The notes beneath the pieces were generated by a model. The model searched no databases, had not been told where the DNA came from, and saw only the letters and a program-made list of their open reading frames with translations. From an uncultured Collinsella sp. (GTDB lineage Bacteria > Actinomycetota > Coriobacteriia > Coriobacteriales > Coriobacteriaceae), in the NCBI GenBank assembly GCA_900541875.1, contig UQLF01000002.1, positions 123,751 through 187,750 of the forward strand: a stretch of DNA of 64,000 bases, read 5' to 3'. The position numbers and the translations under genes were made by a program. The stretch's first letter is position 1, and every line of letters starts with the position of its first letter. Below are positions 8,446 through 16,753 of this stretch, in pieces.

Positions 8446-8566
8446 TAAGTGAGTAGACTTTTTGCGATATCTCGAGCACATGGCTTTTGCACAAGGGCTC
8501 TACCTGCGGTTTTATGTTTCGCTATGCGGGTTGTGCTTGGCTATTGCAAAAAAGTCTACTCACTTA
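8446..8566. repeat. Long-range inverted repeat of about 120 bases with TAAGTGAGTAGACTT arms
   Basis: In the gap between the helicase and trmB, TAAGTGAGTAGACTTTTTGC (8446-8465) is mirrored by its complement at 8546-8566, with one extra A in the second arm. About 80 bases separate the arms, and those bases also pair weakly (GCACA with TGTGC). The whole could fold as one long imperfect hairpin. It carries no coding frame of note. It may be a small miniature element or a structured RNA. Confidence 0.6.
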
Positions 8567-8632
8567 GGCTTGAGGGTCGTTCGCTGGCGCCTATTTGCGC
8601 TTGTTTGCCGACGCCGCGACCATAAGAAGCCC

Positions 8633-9472
8633 CTAGGACTCTTGCGGTAAGCGCTTCTTGCCCTTGCGGGCGCGGTTTTTAAAGTTCTCGACGGCTTCTT
8701 CCATGCCCAGAGGTACATAGGTGAGCTCATCGAGGTTGTCGGGCAGGTAGCAGGCAAGACTTTGCTCCTGCGCGCGGCCCGCCGCGAGCTGTTCATCGCT
8801 GGGCTGCGCTCCAGGTGTGGCGCAAATACCATATACAGCGGCACCCATCTCGCGCGTACGGCACTCGTACTCGGTCTCGGGATGCTCGGGATGGTCGCGG
8901 CGGACGTCGTCGCTTACCCAAAGCGTATCGTAGCCGGCCGCGGCAAACTGTCCCAGGGCGTAATCGCGCAACGGCTTGCTGTCGGTGCGCAGTGTGACGG
9001 TAGCGCCGGCTGAAAAGAGCGGGCGGTAGAGCATCAGATGGTCGACATGGACGAGTCGTTTTTTAGCGTACTTGGCCTTGGGCTGCGGCGTGGGAAAGTT
9101 AATGGTGATGGCATCGAGCTCGCCTGCGGCAAACAGCTGTGGCAGCGATGCGGCGCCTCGGGGCAGGACGAGTGCGTTGGTCAGTTCCTGCTCGCAGATT
9201 TTCTGCGCGGCATAGGCGATACAGATGGGCTCCTGGTCCATACCGATAAAGAGCGTGTTTGGCTCGTGGGCCGCGCGCTCTACAAGGTACGTTCCCTTGC
9301 CGCAGCCAAGATCCAGGTGAAGGTGTTCGAATGGCTTGCCGCCTGCGGGCGCACAGGCCTTGCGCCAATCTCCGGCATAGGCCTCGGGGTTCGTCTCAAT
9401 CGCATCGGCGTAGCGCTCCAGGCGCTCCTCGAGCACAAAGTTCTTAGGCGTGCGAACGTGGACGGCTCCCAT
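8633..9472 (-). CDS. trmB: tRNA (guanine-N7)-methyltransferase
   Basis: TrmB places a methyl group from S-adenosylmethionine on G46 of tRNA. The SAM site is LDLGCGKG (53-60), and the family signature INFPTPQPKAKYAKKRL and the ETEYE segment near the C-terminal part of the core are present. At 279 residues it is longer than usual because about 60 residues are added at the C-terminus after the core. AAGGAG sits before the ATG at 9472. The family motif normally reads NFPDPWPK; the PTPQPK here is a variant that keeps the important lysine and arginine. The gene appears to be transcribed alone. Confidence 0.88.
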   Translation of the reverse strand: MGAVHVRTPKNFVLEERLERYADAIETNPEAYAGDWRKACAPAGGKPFEHLHLDLGCGKGTYLVERAAHEPNTLFIGMDQEPICIAYAAQKICEQELTNALVLPRGAASLPQLFAAGELDAITINFPTPQPKAKYAKKRLVHVDHLMLYRPLFSAGATVTLRTDSKPLRDYALGQFAAAGYDTLWVSDDVRRDHPEHPETEYECRTREMGAAVYGICATPGAQPSDEQLAAGRAQEQSLACYLPDNLDELTYVPLGMEEAVENFKNRARKGKKRLPQES

Positions 9473-9591
9473 GAGGCTCCTTGGTCATAAGTATGGAACG
9501 CATGGCCGCGCGTTCCGTCAATGGGTTGAAAAAAGGGTGGGCATAGTTTGCCCGAAAGATGCGGTGCGGCCCGGCGGCGAGTCGTCGATGC

Positions 9592-10464
9592 CTACAGGCG
9601 CTTGAGAATCACATAGCGGTTGAGATCGCCGCTGCGACCGTCAGCATGGAAGCGCTCAAGCTCACGCACGGGGACCTCACCGCTCTTGTAGAACGTACGG
9701 ACGCCGCGCACCAGGTCGGTGATCTGCTGATCGTCAAAGTGATGGCAATAGCGGTAGGCGTGGCGGTCGTTTTGCCAGCCAATGAGGTGGTCGCCGGCTT
9801 CAAACTGCGCGGAATCGTAGCCCTCAAACGGCGGAGTGAGCTCGGCGCGGGCTTCGGCACGAACGGCCTTGCGCGCCATGCGCTCGTCGTTCATAAACTT
9901 CCAAAAGCTGATGGCGATGATGCCGCCCGGGCGCGTCTGCCGCACCAGGGCGTCGAGCACGCGTACGCGGTACTCGCACGACGGTACGTGGTGCATAAAG
10001 CCAAAACAGACCGAGATGTCGGCGAGCGGGGCGTCGAAAAGCACGTCGGGTGTCTCGGCGGGATTGAGCTTCATGAGGGCATCGAGCACATCGAGCTCCT
10101 GGAAGTGCAGGTTGGGAATGCGCAGCGCGTGGCCATGTGCATCGATGGCCAGGTCTTGGCACGAGTCGACGCCATAGAACTCAAACGGACAGCTGGCATC
10201 TGCCGAGGGATTTGCGCCGTCGACGCCCTTGGCGGCAAGTGCGCCGCCGGCGGCAAAGTTCTCGAATCGCATATTGCCGCAGGCAAGATCGAAGACACGG
10301 ACGGGATGCTCGATCGTGGCGACGTCGAGCTGTTCGAGCGCGATGTCCATGGTGCGTACCCAGCCGGGCCACGGGGCCTGGCGCGTATCGGAGAAGGAGG
10401 CGGAGTGCTCGCGATAGAACGTGTTGTTGAGCTGGATGAGCGATGAGGCGAAATCGCGGTTCAC
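9592..10464 (-). CDS. Class I SAM-dependent methyltransferase, substrate unknown
   Basis: This 290-residue protein has a Rossmann methyltransferase core: VFDLACGN (motif I), FYGVDSCQDLA (motif II) and DISVCFGFMHHVPS (motif IV). It also has an extra C-terminal segment with HYCHHFDDQ-like histidines. The start is taken as GTG at 10464, because GGAGGGAG lies 9 bases before it; an ATG 48 bases further upstream has no such site. No operon partner is evident, although trmB lies next to it in the same direction 119 bases downstream. The substrate is unknown. Confidence 0.72.
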   Translation of the reverse strand: MNRDFASSLIQLNNTFYREHSASFSDTRQAPWPGWVRTMDIALEQLDVATIEHPVRVFDLACGNMRFENFAAGGALAAKGVDGANPSADASCPFEFYGVDSCQDLAIDAHGHALRIPNLHFQELDVLDALMKLNPAETPDVLFDAPLADISVCFGFMHHVPSCEYRVRVLDALVRQTRPGGIIAISFWKFMNDERMARKAVRAEARAELTPPFEGYDSAQFEAGDHLIGWQNDRHAYRYCHHFDDQQITDLVRGVRTFYKSGEVPVRELERFHADGRSGDLNRYVILKRL

Positions 10465-10731
10465 GGCGCGGGACTCCCTCCGTTGGCGGTGCGGAATAAA
10501 CGGTACGACCATACTACCGTTAACGCAGCAACGGGGACAACCAAGCTACGGGTCATTGCTTTGTTTGGACACATTTCCGCAGCTCATATGCACCCGCAAC
10601 CGCCGGTTGTCAAAAATCTCACTAGAATAGGTGGCATGCTTTTGGCGGTGGCGGATAGATTTTTAACTGTGTAAGGCGCCTTAAGAACAAAAACGGTCCG
10701 GCGGCACGGCTGGCATCACATAGGAGGAACC
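10465..10731. other. Divergent intergenic region
   Basis: These 267 bases separate two divergent genes and hold no coding frame with a plausible ribosome binding site. TTGTCA and TAGAAT boxes occur near 10608-10630 but are too close together to form a normal promoter. A TAGGAGG ribosome binding site for the next gene is at the right end. Confidence 0.5.
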
Positions 10732-11454
10732 ATGAATATAGAAACTGCGCAGCGGCTCGCCGACCTTCGTCGCAGCAAGGGTTTTAGCCAAGAAGGGCTG
10801 GCACGAAAGCTGGGGCTGTCGCGCCAGGCGGTCAGTAAATGGGAGCGCGCGGAGAGCTCGCCCGATACCGAGAACCTGATCTCGCTCGCTAAACTCTATG
10901 GCGTGAGTTTGGACGAGCTCCTCAATCCGAGTGACGAGATCGAGGACGATATCGAGTTTGAGAACGAGGACCGCGCTCGTCAGCGCGAGGCCGAGGCGGC
11001 AGAGCGTGCTCGCACCCATGAGGCGGCGGCGCGCGCTACCGAGGCGGCAACGCAGGCGAGTGATACTGCGGCCAAGGCGGCGCAAGCGGCAAGCTGGAGT
11101 GCGCAGGCCGCCAATGCCGCTACGGCGCAGGCGACGAGTGGCGGCGCAGTTGGCTCGACTCCGGTGAAGGGCCCGTTCCAGTCGTTCCCGTATTGGGCCG
11201 TGTGCTGGCTGCTGTTCTTTTTGCTGATGTTCCTGTTTGGTGCCGGCCCCTTTGCCGCACTGATCTTCTTTACGATCCCTATCTATCACTGGGTGGCACG
11301 TGCGCTCGATGGTGATTGGGCGCGTGGGGATATCCAGGTTGGTCCGGCACCGGCGGTCGCTAGGACTAAGGGGGAGGACGTTTCCACAGCGGTTGATGCT
11401 GACGTGGCTGCTGCGACCACCGCTGAGTCGAGTGCCAAAGAAGGTGATGAATGA
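10732..11454 (+). CDS. XRE-family regulator with membrane anchor
   Basis: Residues 1-65 form a Cro/C1-type helix-turn-helix (QEGLARKLGLSRQAVSKWER). An acidic linker follows, then a long alanine-rich helix and two hydrophobic segments (FPYWAVCWLLFFLLMFLF and GPFAALIFFTIPIYHWVA). The tail is hydrophilic. It should bind DNA while tethered to the membrane. Its stop overlaps the start of the next gene (ATGA), so the two are translated together. The partner is a membrane-anchored DUF4097 protein, and the pair probably senses the envelope. TAGGAGG precedes the ATG. Confidence 0.82.
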   Translation: MNIETAQRLADLRRSKGFSQEGLARKLGLSRQAVSKWERAESSPDTENLISLAKLYGVSLDELLNPSDEIEDDIEFENEDRARQREAEAAERARTHEAAARATEAATQASDTAAKAAQAASWSAQAANAATAQATSGGAVGSTPVKGPFQSFPYWAVCWLLFFLLMFLFGAGPFAALIFFTIPIYHWVARALDGDWARGDIQVGPAPAVARTKGEDVSTAVDADVAAATTAESSAKEGDE

Positions 11455-12353
11455 TGAAGCTCTCGCATGAATCCAAGGTGCGCTTGGGCGTTGGCATCGG
11501 AGCGTTTGTACTGATTATCGGGCTCGTTTTTGGCGTTTCGCGGACTTTGATTCATTTTGATGGCCCGTGGGATCTCGACGATGTTGTATCCGGCTTCTCT
11601 GGTATGGACGATGCGGTTGATGACGACGATTTTATGAACGATGGCGGTAAATATTCCGCTCAGCCTCAGCAGCTTTCGTGTACGACCTTTGATGCCGATG
11701 AGTTCCGCTACCTCGATTTCGATATCAATGCGGCTACGGTGGACGTCAAGGTTGTTGATGGCAACAAGGTTCGCGTTATCGAGCGGGGACGCGTTGCCAA
11801 TGGTATGGATGCCTCCAAGGCCGCGACGCAAAACATCGCATCCGTCGAGGACTCGACGCTCAAGGTTTCCCAGTTTGGAAGTGACGACGGTAAGGCAATC
11901 GATCGCTCAGTTACGGTCGAGCTGCCGCGCCGTGTTGCCGAACATCTGAAGGGAGTCAACGCGCACGTGGGCTCGGGTGATCTGCAGATTGCCGGTGTCA
12001 TCTGTGATGGTTTCGACCTTTTCCTGGATGCGGGAGATGTAGAGTTTACGGGCAGCGTGACTGATGCGCTCAGCGCTGAGGTCGGTTCGGGCGATGTGAC
12101 GTTCGAGTTTTACCAGGCCCCCACGAAGTCGATGGACGTGAGTGTGGGCTCGGGCGATGTGGAGATGACGGTTCCGAACTCGACGGGCTTTAAGGCGAGC
12201 CTCACCTTGGGCAGCGGCGACTTCGAGAGCGATTTCCTTCCGCTTGGCTACGACGGCGAGACCATTTTGAATCTTGAATTCGATAACGGTGACAAGTCTG
12301 CCACGTATCGTTTTGAAGTCGATTCGGGTGACATGTCGTTTGATTCAGAGTGA
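11451..12353 (+). CDS. Membrane-anchored DUF4097 beta-repeat protein
   Basis: After an N-terminal membrane helix (VGIGAFVLIIGLVFGVS), the 300-residue protein forms an outer domain with repeated turns: GSGDLQIAG, GSGDVTFEF, GSGDVEMTV, GSGDFESDF and DSGDMSFDSE at the end. These are typical of the DUF4097 beta-solenoid family. The function is not established; members often lie beside membrane-bound regulators, as here. The acidic linker (DDAVDDDDFMNDG) between helix and domain is notable. The start overlaps the XRE gene by 4 bases. Confidence 0.82.
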   Translation: MMKLSHESKVRLGVGIGAFVLIIGLVFGVSRTLIHFDGPWDLDDVVSGFSGMDDAVDDDDFMNDGGKYSAQPQQLSCTTFDADEFRYLDFDINAATVDVKVVDGNKVRVIERGRVANGMDASKAATQNIASVEDSTLKVSQFGSDDGKAIDRSVTVELPRRVAEHLKGVNAHVGSGDLQIAGVICDGFDLFLDAGDVEFTGSVTDALSAEVGSGDVTFEFYQAPTKSMDVSVGSGDVEMTVPNSTGFKASLTLGSGDFESDFLPLGYDGETILNLEFDNGDKSATYRFEVDSGDMSFDSE

Positions 12354-12401
12354 CGGGTGGTTATCGAAGACTTATAAACCATAGACGCGCTGTTTGATGG
12401 A

Positions 12402-12440
12402 GGCGCCGGGGCCGTGGTCGGCTTCGGCGCCTTTGCCTTT
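12402..12440 (+). terminator. Terminator after the DUF4097 gene
   Basis: Thirteen-base arms (12402-12414 and 12419-12431) pair fully if two G-U pairs are allowed, with a TGGT loop, and TTTGCCTTT follows. It overlaps the promoter region of the next gene. Confidence 0.75.
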
Positions 12441-12445
12441 ACAAT
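12440..12445 (+). promoter_or_regulatory. TACAAT box placed to give a leaderless elp3 mRNA
   Basis: TACAAT ends 6 bases before the ATG of the next gene, so transcription would begin at or within one or two bases of the start codon. No good -35 box is seen, because the preceding bases are the terminator stem. GGGG between the box and the ATG could act as a weak ribosome binding site if transcription starts further upstream. Confidence 0.4.
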
Positions 12446-12451
12446 GGGGTC

Positions 12452-14359
12452 ATGGAACAGATTATCTTGAACATACTCGAGGCCCTGCGTCGCGGCGAAA
12501 CCGTGGACGACAAGGCTCTCGTCAAACTGATACATGCTGAGGCACGTCGTGAGGGTGCCGACAAACGCGATTTGGCCAAGCGCCGTCTGCTGCCGTTTTA
12601 CCAGCGGGTGAAGCGCGAGGAGCCGGCTCGTTGGACGGTATGGAATGTCGACGCCGAGCTAGAGCGTCAACTGCTGCAGGTGCTACGCATGAAGCCTCGT
12701 CGCACAGCTTCGGGCGTAGCGACCATTACCGTTATCACCAAGCCCTGGCCATGCTCGGGCGATTGCCTGTTTTGCCCCAACGATCTGCGCATGCCCAAGA
12801 GCTATCTGCACGCCGAGCCGGCATGCGCCCGTGCGGAGCAAAACTGCTTCGACCCGTATCTGCAGGTGAGCGCTCGCTTGACCGCGCTTTCGCAGATGGG
12901 GCATGCGACCGACAAGATCGAGCTTATCGTACTAGGCGGTACCTGGAGCGACTATCCGGAAGGCTATCAGACATGGTTTATGTCGGAGCTCTTCCGCGCG
13001 CTCAATGATGATGCGGTGGCGGGCATGGCGGCCAACCCCATGTTGGCGCGTCCGGGCATCAGCCGTGCCGAGGCGGGGCGCCTGCTCGATGACGCTCCCG
13101 CCGATGCCTTGCCGCCGGTGGTAACAGAGCGCCGTGAGCGCTATCGGGCTGCCGGTATTGCGGCCGACGAGGCCGAGCTTGCGAGCGGTGTTGCCGACGA
13201 GCAGGGGCGTGTGGATGCTGCCGTGGGCGGCTATAACCGCGCGGTGCGTCGTCTGTACGGTCCCGGCACGCCGTGGGGCGAGGTTGCCGAGTGGCAGACG
13301 GCCACGATGGAGGAGCTTGAGCGCCAGCAGCGCATCAACGAGACGGCGAAGCATCGCGTGGTGGGGCTCGTTATCGAGACGCGCCCCGATGCCGTAACGC
13401 CGCAGGCCCTCACGCTTATCCGCCGCCTGGGCTGCACCAAGATTCAGATGGGCGTCCAGAGCCTCGACCAGCACCTGCTCGATATCAACGAGCGCCGCAT
13501 TTCGGTGGCTCAGATCGAGCAGGCGTTTTCGCTTGCGCGCCTGTTTGGCTTTAAGATCCACGCGCATTTTATGCTCAACTTGCTGGGCGCCACGCCCGAG
13601 GCAGACAAGCGCGACTACGAGCGCTTTATGACCGAAGGGGCCTTTATGCCCGACGAGGCCAAGGTCTATCCGTGTGCGCTCATCGAGGGCTCGCGTTTGG
13701 TGGGCTGCTACGAGCGTGGCGAGTGGCGTCCCTATACCGAGGAGGAGTTGCTCGACGTATTGGCCGACGACATCGTGGTGACGCCGGCGTTCTGTCGTAT
13801 TAGCCGTATGATCCGTGACTTTAGCTCCGACGACATCATGGCGGGCAACAAGAAACCCAACCTGCGCCAGCTCGTTGAGAACCGCTTGGCGGCTCGTGGG
13901 GAAGGCGCGACGGTGCGCGAGATTCGCTTCCGCGAGATCAGTACCGCGGGCGCGAACTTAGATGAGCTGTCCCTCGACGAAAGCGTAGCGTATGAGACGC
14001 CGGTGACGAGTGAACGCTTTTTGCAGTGGGTGACGCCCGAGGGCAAGATCGCGGGGTTTTTGCGCTTGTCGCTGCCCGACCACGCGTTTGTTGCCGCACA
14101 TACGAATGAGTTGCCGACGACGCCGGACGAGGCAATGATTCGCGAGGTCCACGTATACGGCATGGCGGCGCGCGTGGGTGATCAGGGGCAGGCGGCGCAG
14201 CACCATGGATTGGGACGTTCGCTCGTGGAGCGTGCTTGCGAGATTGCCCGGGATGCCGGCTATGCGTACATCAACGTGATCAGCGCGATTGGCACGCGCG
14301 AGTACTACCGCCACCTTGGTTTTTACGACCATGGCCTCTATCTGCAAAAGGAGCTCTAG
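12452..14359 (+). CDS. Elp3-family tRNA-uridine-34 modification enzyme (radical SAM and GNAT)
   Basis: The 635-residue protein has the two Elp3 domains. The radical SAM core carries CSGDCLFC (Cys101, Cys105, Cys108), which binds the 4Fe-4S cluster. The C-terminal acetyltransferase domain has GLGRSLVERACEIARDAGY and EYYRHLGF. Elp3 uses acetyl-CoA and SAM to start the cm5U modification of wobble uridine in tRNA. Unlike in eukaryotes it acts alone here. An insert around residues 190-285 separates core strands. The downstream spermidine-synthase-like gene starts directly at its stop, so they are co-transcribed. Bacterial Elp3 is present in some anaerobes but not general. Confidence 0.88.
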   Translation: MEQIILNILEALRRGETVDDKALVKLIHAEARREGADKRDLAKRRLLPFYQRVKREEPARWTVWNVDAELERQLLQVLRMKPRRTASGVATITVITKPWPCSGDCLFCPNDLRMPKSYLHAEPACARAEQNCFDPYLQVSARLTALSQMGHATDKIELIVLGGTWSDYPEGYQTWFMSELFRALNDDAVAGMAANPMLARPGISRAEAGRLLDDAPADALPPVVTERRERYRAAGIAADEAELASGVADEQGRVDAAVGGYNRAVRRLYGPGTPWGEVAEWQTATMEELERQQRINETAKHRVVGLVIETRPDAVTPQALTLIRRLGCTKIQMGVQSLDQHLLDINERRISVAQIEQAFSLARLFGFKIHAHFMLNLLGATPEADKRDYERFMTEGAFMPDEAKVYPCALIEGSRLVGCYERGEWRPYTEEELLDVLADDIVVTPAFCRISRMIRDFSSDDIMAGNKKPNLRQLVENRLAARGEGATVREIRFREISTAGANLDELSLDESVAYETPVTSERFLQWVTPEGKIAGFLRLSLPDHAFVAAHTNELPTTPDEAMIREVHVYGMAARVGDQGQAAQHHGLGRSLVERACEIARDAGYAYINVISAIGTREYYRHLGFYDHGLYLQKEL

Positions 14360-15235
14360 ATGAACAAGCCGAGTGTTTCCGCTGGCGTCGTCGCTGGCGT
14401 TGCCCTGGGAGCCGCGGCGCTGGGCGCAGCTGCCGTCGCTGTTCGTGCTGCCTGCCTGCAGGTCGCGCGAACCCGCAATGGGCTGGCGCTTGTGAAACGC
14501 GTGCACGATGAGGGCGGCGATGAGATTCGCGTGTTGGTGCAAGGCGGCGTCTACCAAAGCGCAAGCTACGTTGGCGAGCGCTGGGCGGAGCCGGTCTTTG
14601 CATACTATCGCGCATTTGACGATGTGTTTGAGGCCGAGGACGCAATGCGTGACGCTTATGGTCACGGTATCGACCGCATACTTATGCTGGGTGGCGGCGG
14701 GTTTGCCTATCCCAAGTTCGCGCTGATGTCGCACGAGGGCTTGCGCATGGACGTTATCGAGTATGACGGAGAGATTACGCGCCTAGCGCGCCGCTGGTTC
14801 TACCTGGACGAGCTGGAGCGCGCAGTGGGCGACCGCTTGCGGGTGATTACCGCTGAGGCTCGCTCGTATCTGGGCGTGACGAGCGTGGGTCATCGTCGCT
14901 ACGACGTGGTCGTGAGCGATTGCTTTGGCGGTGCCGAGCCCGTTCGCGAGCTGGCGACGGTTGAGGCATTGCGTTTGGTGCGGGGCAGCCTAAATGTCGG
15001 TGGCGTCTACGTTGCCAATATCGTGAGTGCAAACGAGGGGAGCGATGTGACGTTCCTGCGCGACTGTGCCGCCACGGCGCTTGAGGTGTTCGACCATGCT
15101 TGGGTGGTCCCATGTGGCGATGCAGAGTTCGGCGGCGAGGAGAATTATCTGCTCATCGCCAGCGACGGCGACTACGCCTTTGCCGAAGCTGTGCCTTTCG
15201 ACACCGACTTCCTCGGTACCGCCCTCCACGACTAG
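14360..15235 (+). CDS. Spermidine-synthase-like methyltransferase-fold protein with N-terminal membrane helix
   Basis: The 291-residue protein starts with a hydrophobic alanine-rich helix (residues 8-32) that should anchor it. A Rossmann domain of the spermidine synthase family follows, with ILMLGGGGFAYPKF (nucleotide loop), VIEYDGEITRLARRWF and DVVVSDCFGG. It lacks the N-terminal beta domain of true spermidine synthases. It may therefore be a methyltransferase or an orphan aminopropyl transferase. It begins right after the stop of elp3. No polyamine genes are near. Confidence 0.7.
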   Translation: MNKPSVSAGVVAGVALGAAALGAAAVAVRAACLQVARTRNGLALVKRVHDEGGDEIRVLVQGGVYQSASYVGERWAEPVFAYYRAFDDVFEAEDAMRDAYGHGIDRILMLGGGGFAYPKFALMSHEGLRMDVIEYDGEITRLARRWFYLDELERAVGDRLRVITAEARSYLGVTSVGHRRYDVVVSDCFGGAEPVRELATVEALRLVRGSLNVGGVYVANIVSANEGSDVTFLRDCAATALEVFDHAWVVPCGDAEFGGEENYLLIASDGDYAFAEAVPFDTDFLGTALHD

Positions 15236-15392
15236 CATTGGGAGTAGTCAATTTGTGACGGGCTCTATGGTTTTGTCAATCATACGCTTCATCTATTTTC
15301 AGCATGACGCATCTGGACGCCCGGCGCCAACGCGCCTCATCTTCGGTTGATTCCGCCGCCCGCTAGGCCAAAATTGTCATCGGAAGTATCAA

Positions 15393-16592
15393 ATGAACAA
15401 GCAAGCCACTACGCAACTGCACGTCTATTCCGCCTTTTTCGTTCTCGCGGGATTTGTTTTAAATCGGGGAGTGTTTCTACTTTTCCTTGCGGAGAAAGGA
15501 ATGTCTGTCACGGAAATCGCGCTTTATCAAGCCCTGTTTAACATTGCAACGGTCGTCCTCGAGCTGCCAACAGGGCTGATAGGCGATTTCTTTGGAAAGA
15601 AGTTCTCGATTCAAGTGGGCGTGCTGCTGCTTTTCTTCCATACGGCTGGCATGCTGTTGCTCTCAGGCCCCTTTCTCGTCGCGCTTTCCCTTGTTGAGGC
15701 ACTCGCCTACTCCCTTCAATCGGGATCCGAACAAGCACTTTTATATGAAATTGCCCGAAATGCCGGTCAAGGAGAGCGCTTCCTCACCATCAACGCTCGG
15801 CTGCTTGCCGCGCAATCAATCGCGACGGGAGTGGCAATCGTACTTGGATCATTCATTGCCCAAGTATCTTGGAGTGCCCTCTACGTATGCGTTTCCGTTT
15901 TCTATCTCCTGCAGCTTTTCCTTCTGTATCCCATTGAGAGGATGGAAACGACCCATTCCAAAAACTCTGGGGAGGAAAGGTTTGACGTAGCCAAGGTCTT
16001 CAGACGCGAAACCTGGTGCATTGGAGAATCCGCTTTTGCGGTGTTGCTTCTTCTAATCGGCACAAGCATGCTCGATGGATTCTATGGGAGTTATTACAAC
16101 TTGAATCAGTTGGTATTCGACGCATTTGATGCTCCCGTCTCCATAATAGGAATCTTTTTCGGTGCATCCTATGCAGTAAATGCGACGGCCTACATTGCAG
16201 CAGATTTCTTCTCATCGCGTTTCGGGAAAAGAAATACCATGCTCGGCTCGATGCTAATCGAGGCCGGTCTTTTCATGATTCTTCCGTGGTTCGCTTCAAA
16301 TCCGCTGTGTTTGTTTGGCCTTAGCATGGTGCTTTGTTTTCTCCCAGAAGTGGTGTACATCACTTCGGAAAACTTAATCCAAGACGCGATAGCGGACGAT
16401 CTCCGCGCGACGATCCTTTCCGTCGCGTCTCTGGTAAGGGCTCTCTTTTCTGCAATGTTTTTCTCCATATTTGGATATGTGTTGGGGTTATATCCCATTC
16501 AGATAGCGCTCGGTGTTATTGGCGCAATCGCGATAGCAATTACCGCCGTTGTTTCTTTAAAAATGGTAGGAATACATGTCTCCAAGAATTGA
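15393..16592 (+). CDS. MFS transporter, lower-GC, probably acquired
   Basis: This 399-residue transporter has about 12 hydrophobic segments and the family loop motif GLIGDFFGKKF after the second span (near residue 63). It resembles small MFS efflux proteins that export drugs or other small molecules; the substrate is unknown. Base and codon use differ from the neighbours: many A/T third positions (AAA, TTT, ATT, GAA) suggest horizontal transfer. Only a weak GGAAG lies before the ATG. A broken reading frame follows immediately, so the island was probably truncated on its right side. Confidence 0.82.
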   Translation: MNKQATTQLHVYSAFFVLAGFVLNRGVFLLFLAEKGMSVTEIALYQALFNIATVVLELPTGLIGDFFGKKFSIQVGVLLLFFHTAGMLLLSGPFLVALSLVEALAYSLQSGSEQALLYEIARNAGQGERFLTINARLLAAQSIATGVAIVLGSFIAQVSWSALYVCVSVFYLLQLFLLYPIERMETTHSKNSGEERFDVAKVFRRETWCIGESAFAVLLLLIGTSMLDGFYGSYYNLNQLVFDAFDAPVSIIGIFFGASYAVNATAYIAADFFSSRFGKRNTMLGSMLIEAGLFMILPWFASNPLCLFGLSMVLCFLPEVVYITSENLIQDAIADDLRATILSVASLVRALFSAMFFSIFGYVLGLYPIQIALGVIGAIAIAITAVVSLKMVGIHVSKN

Positions 16593-16753
16593 TATATCGA
16601 TTGACGAGCTGCCAGAAGTTTCGAGCCTTCTTGATGGCTGCGGGTGTATGCGTTAACTTTGAATCGGTGGGCCTTAATGCCGAGGAGCATCAGCGTTTTA
16701 TCGATGCTGGCGGAATAGACTGGTTAACAAGCCCCGTGCCGAAAAGACTGGTT
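16576..16753 (+). pseudogene. Remnant of a gene following the MFS transporter
   Basis: An ATG overlapping the end of the MFS gene opens MSPRIDISIDELPEV, which stops after 26 codons. One base shift later the frame continues as RAFLMAAGVCVNFESVGLNA and then EEHQRFIDAGGIDWLTSPVP. That reads like real protein with the same AT-rich codon use as the transporter. It then runs into the opposite-strand helicase gene. This looks like a fragment of a second imported gene damaged by a frameshift and cut off at about 16750. No family is recognised. Confidence 0.4.
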
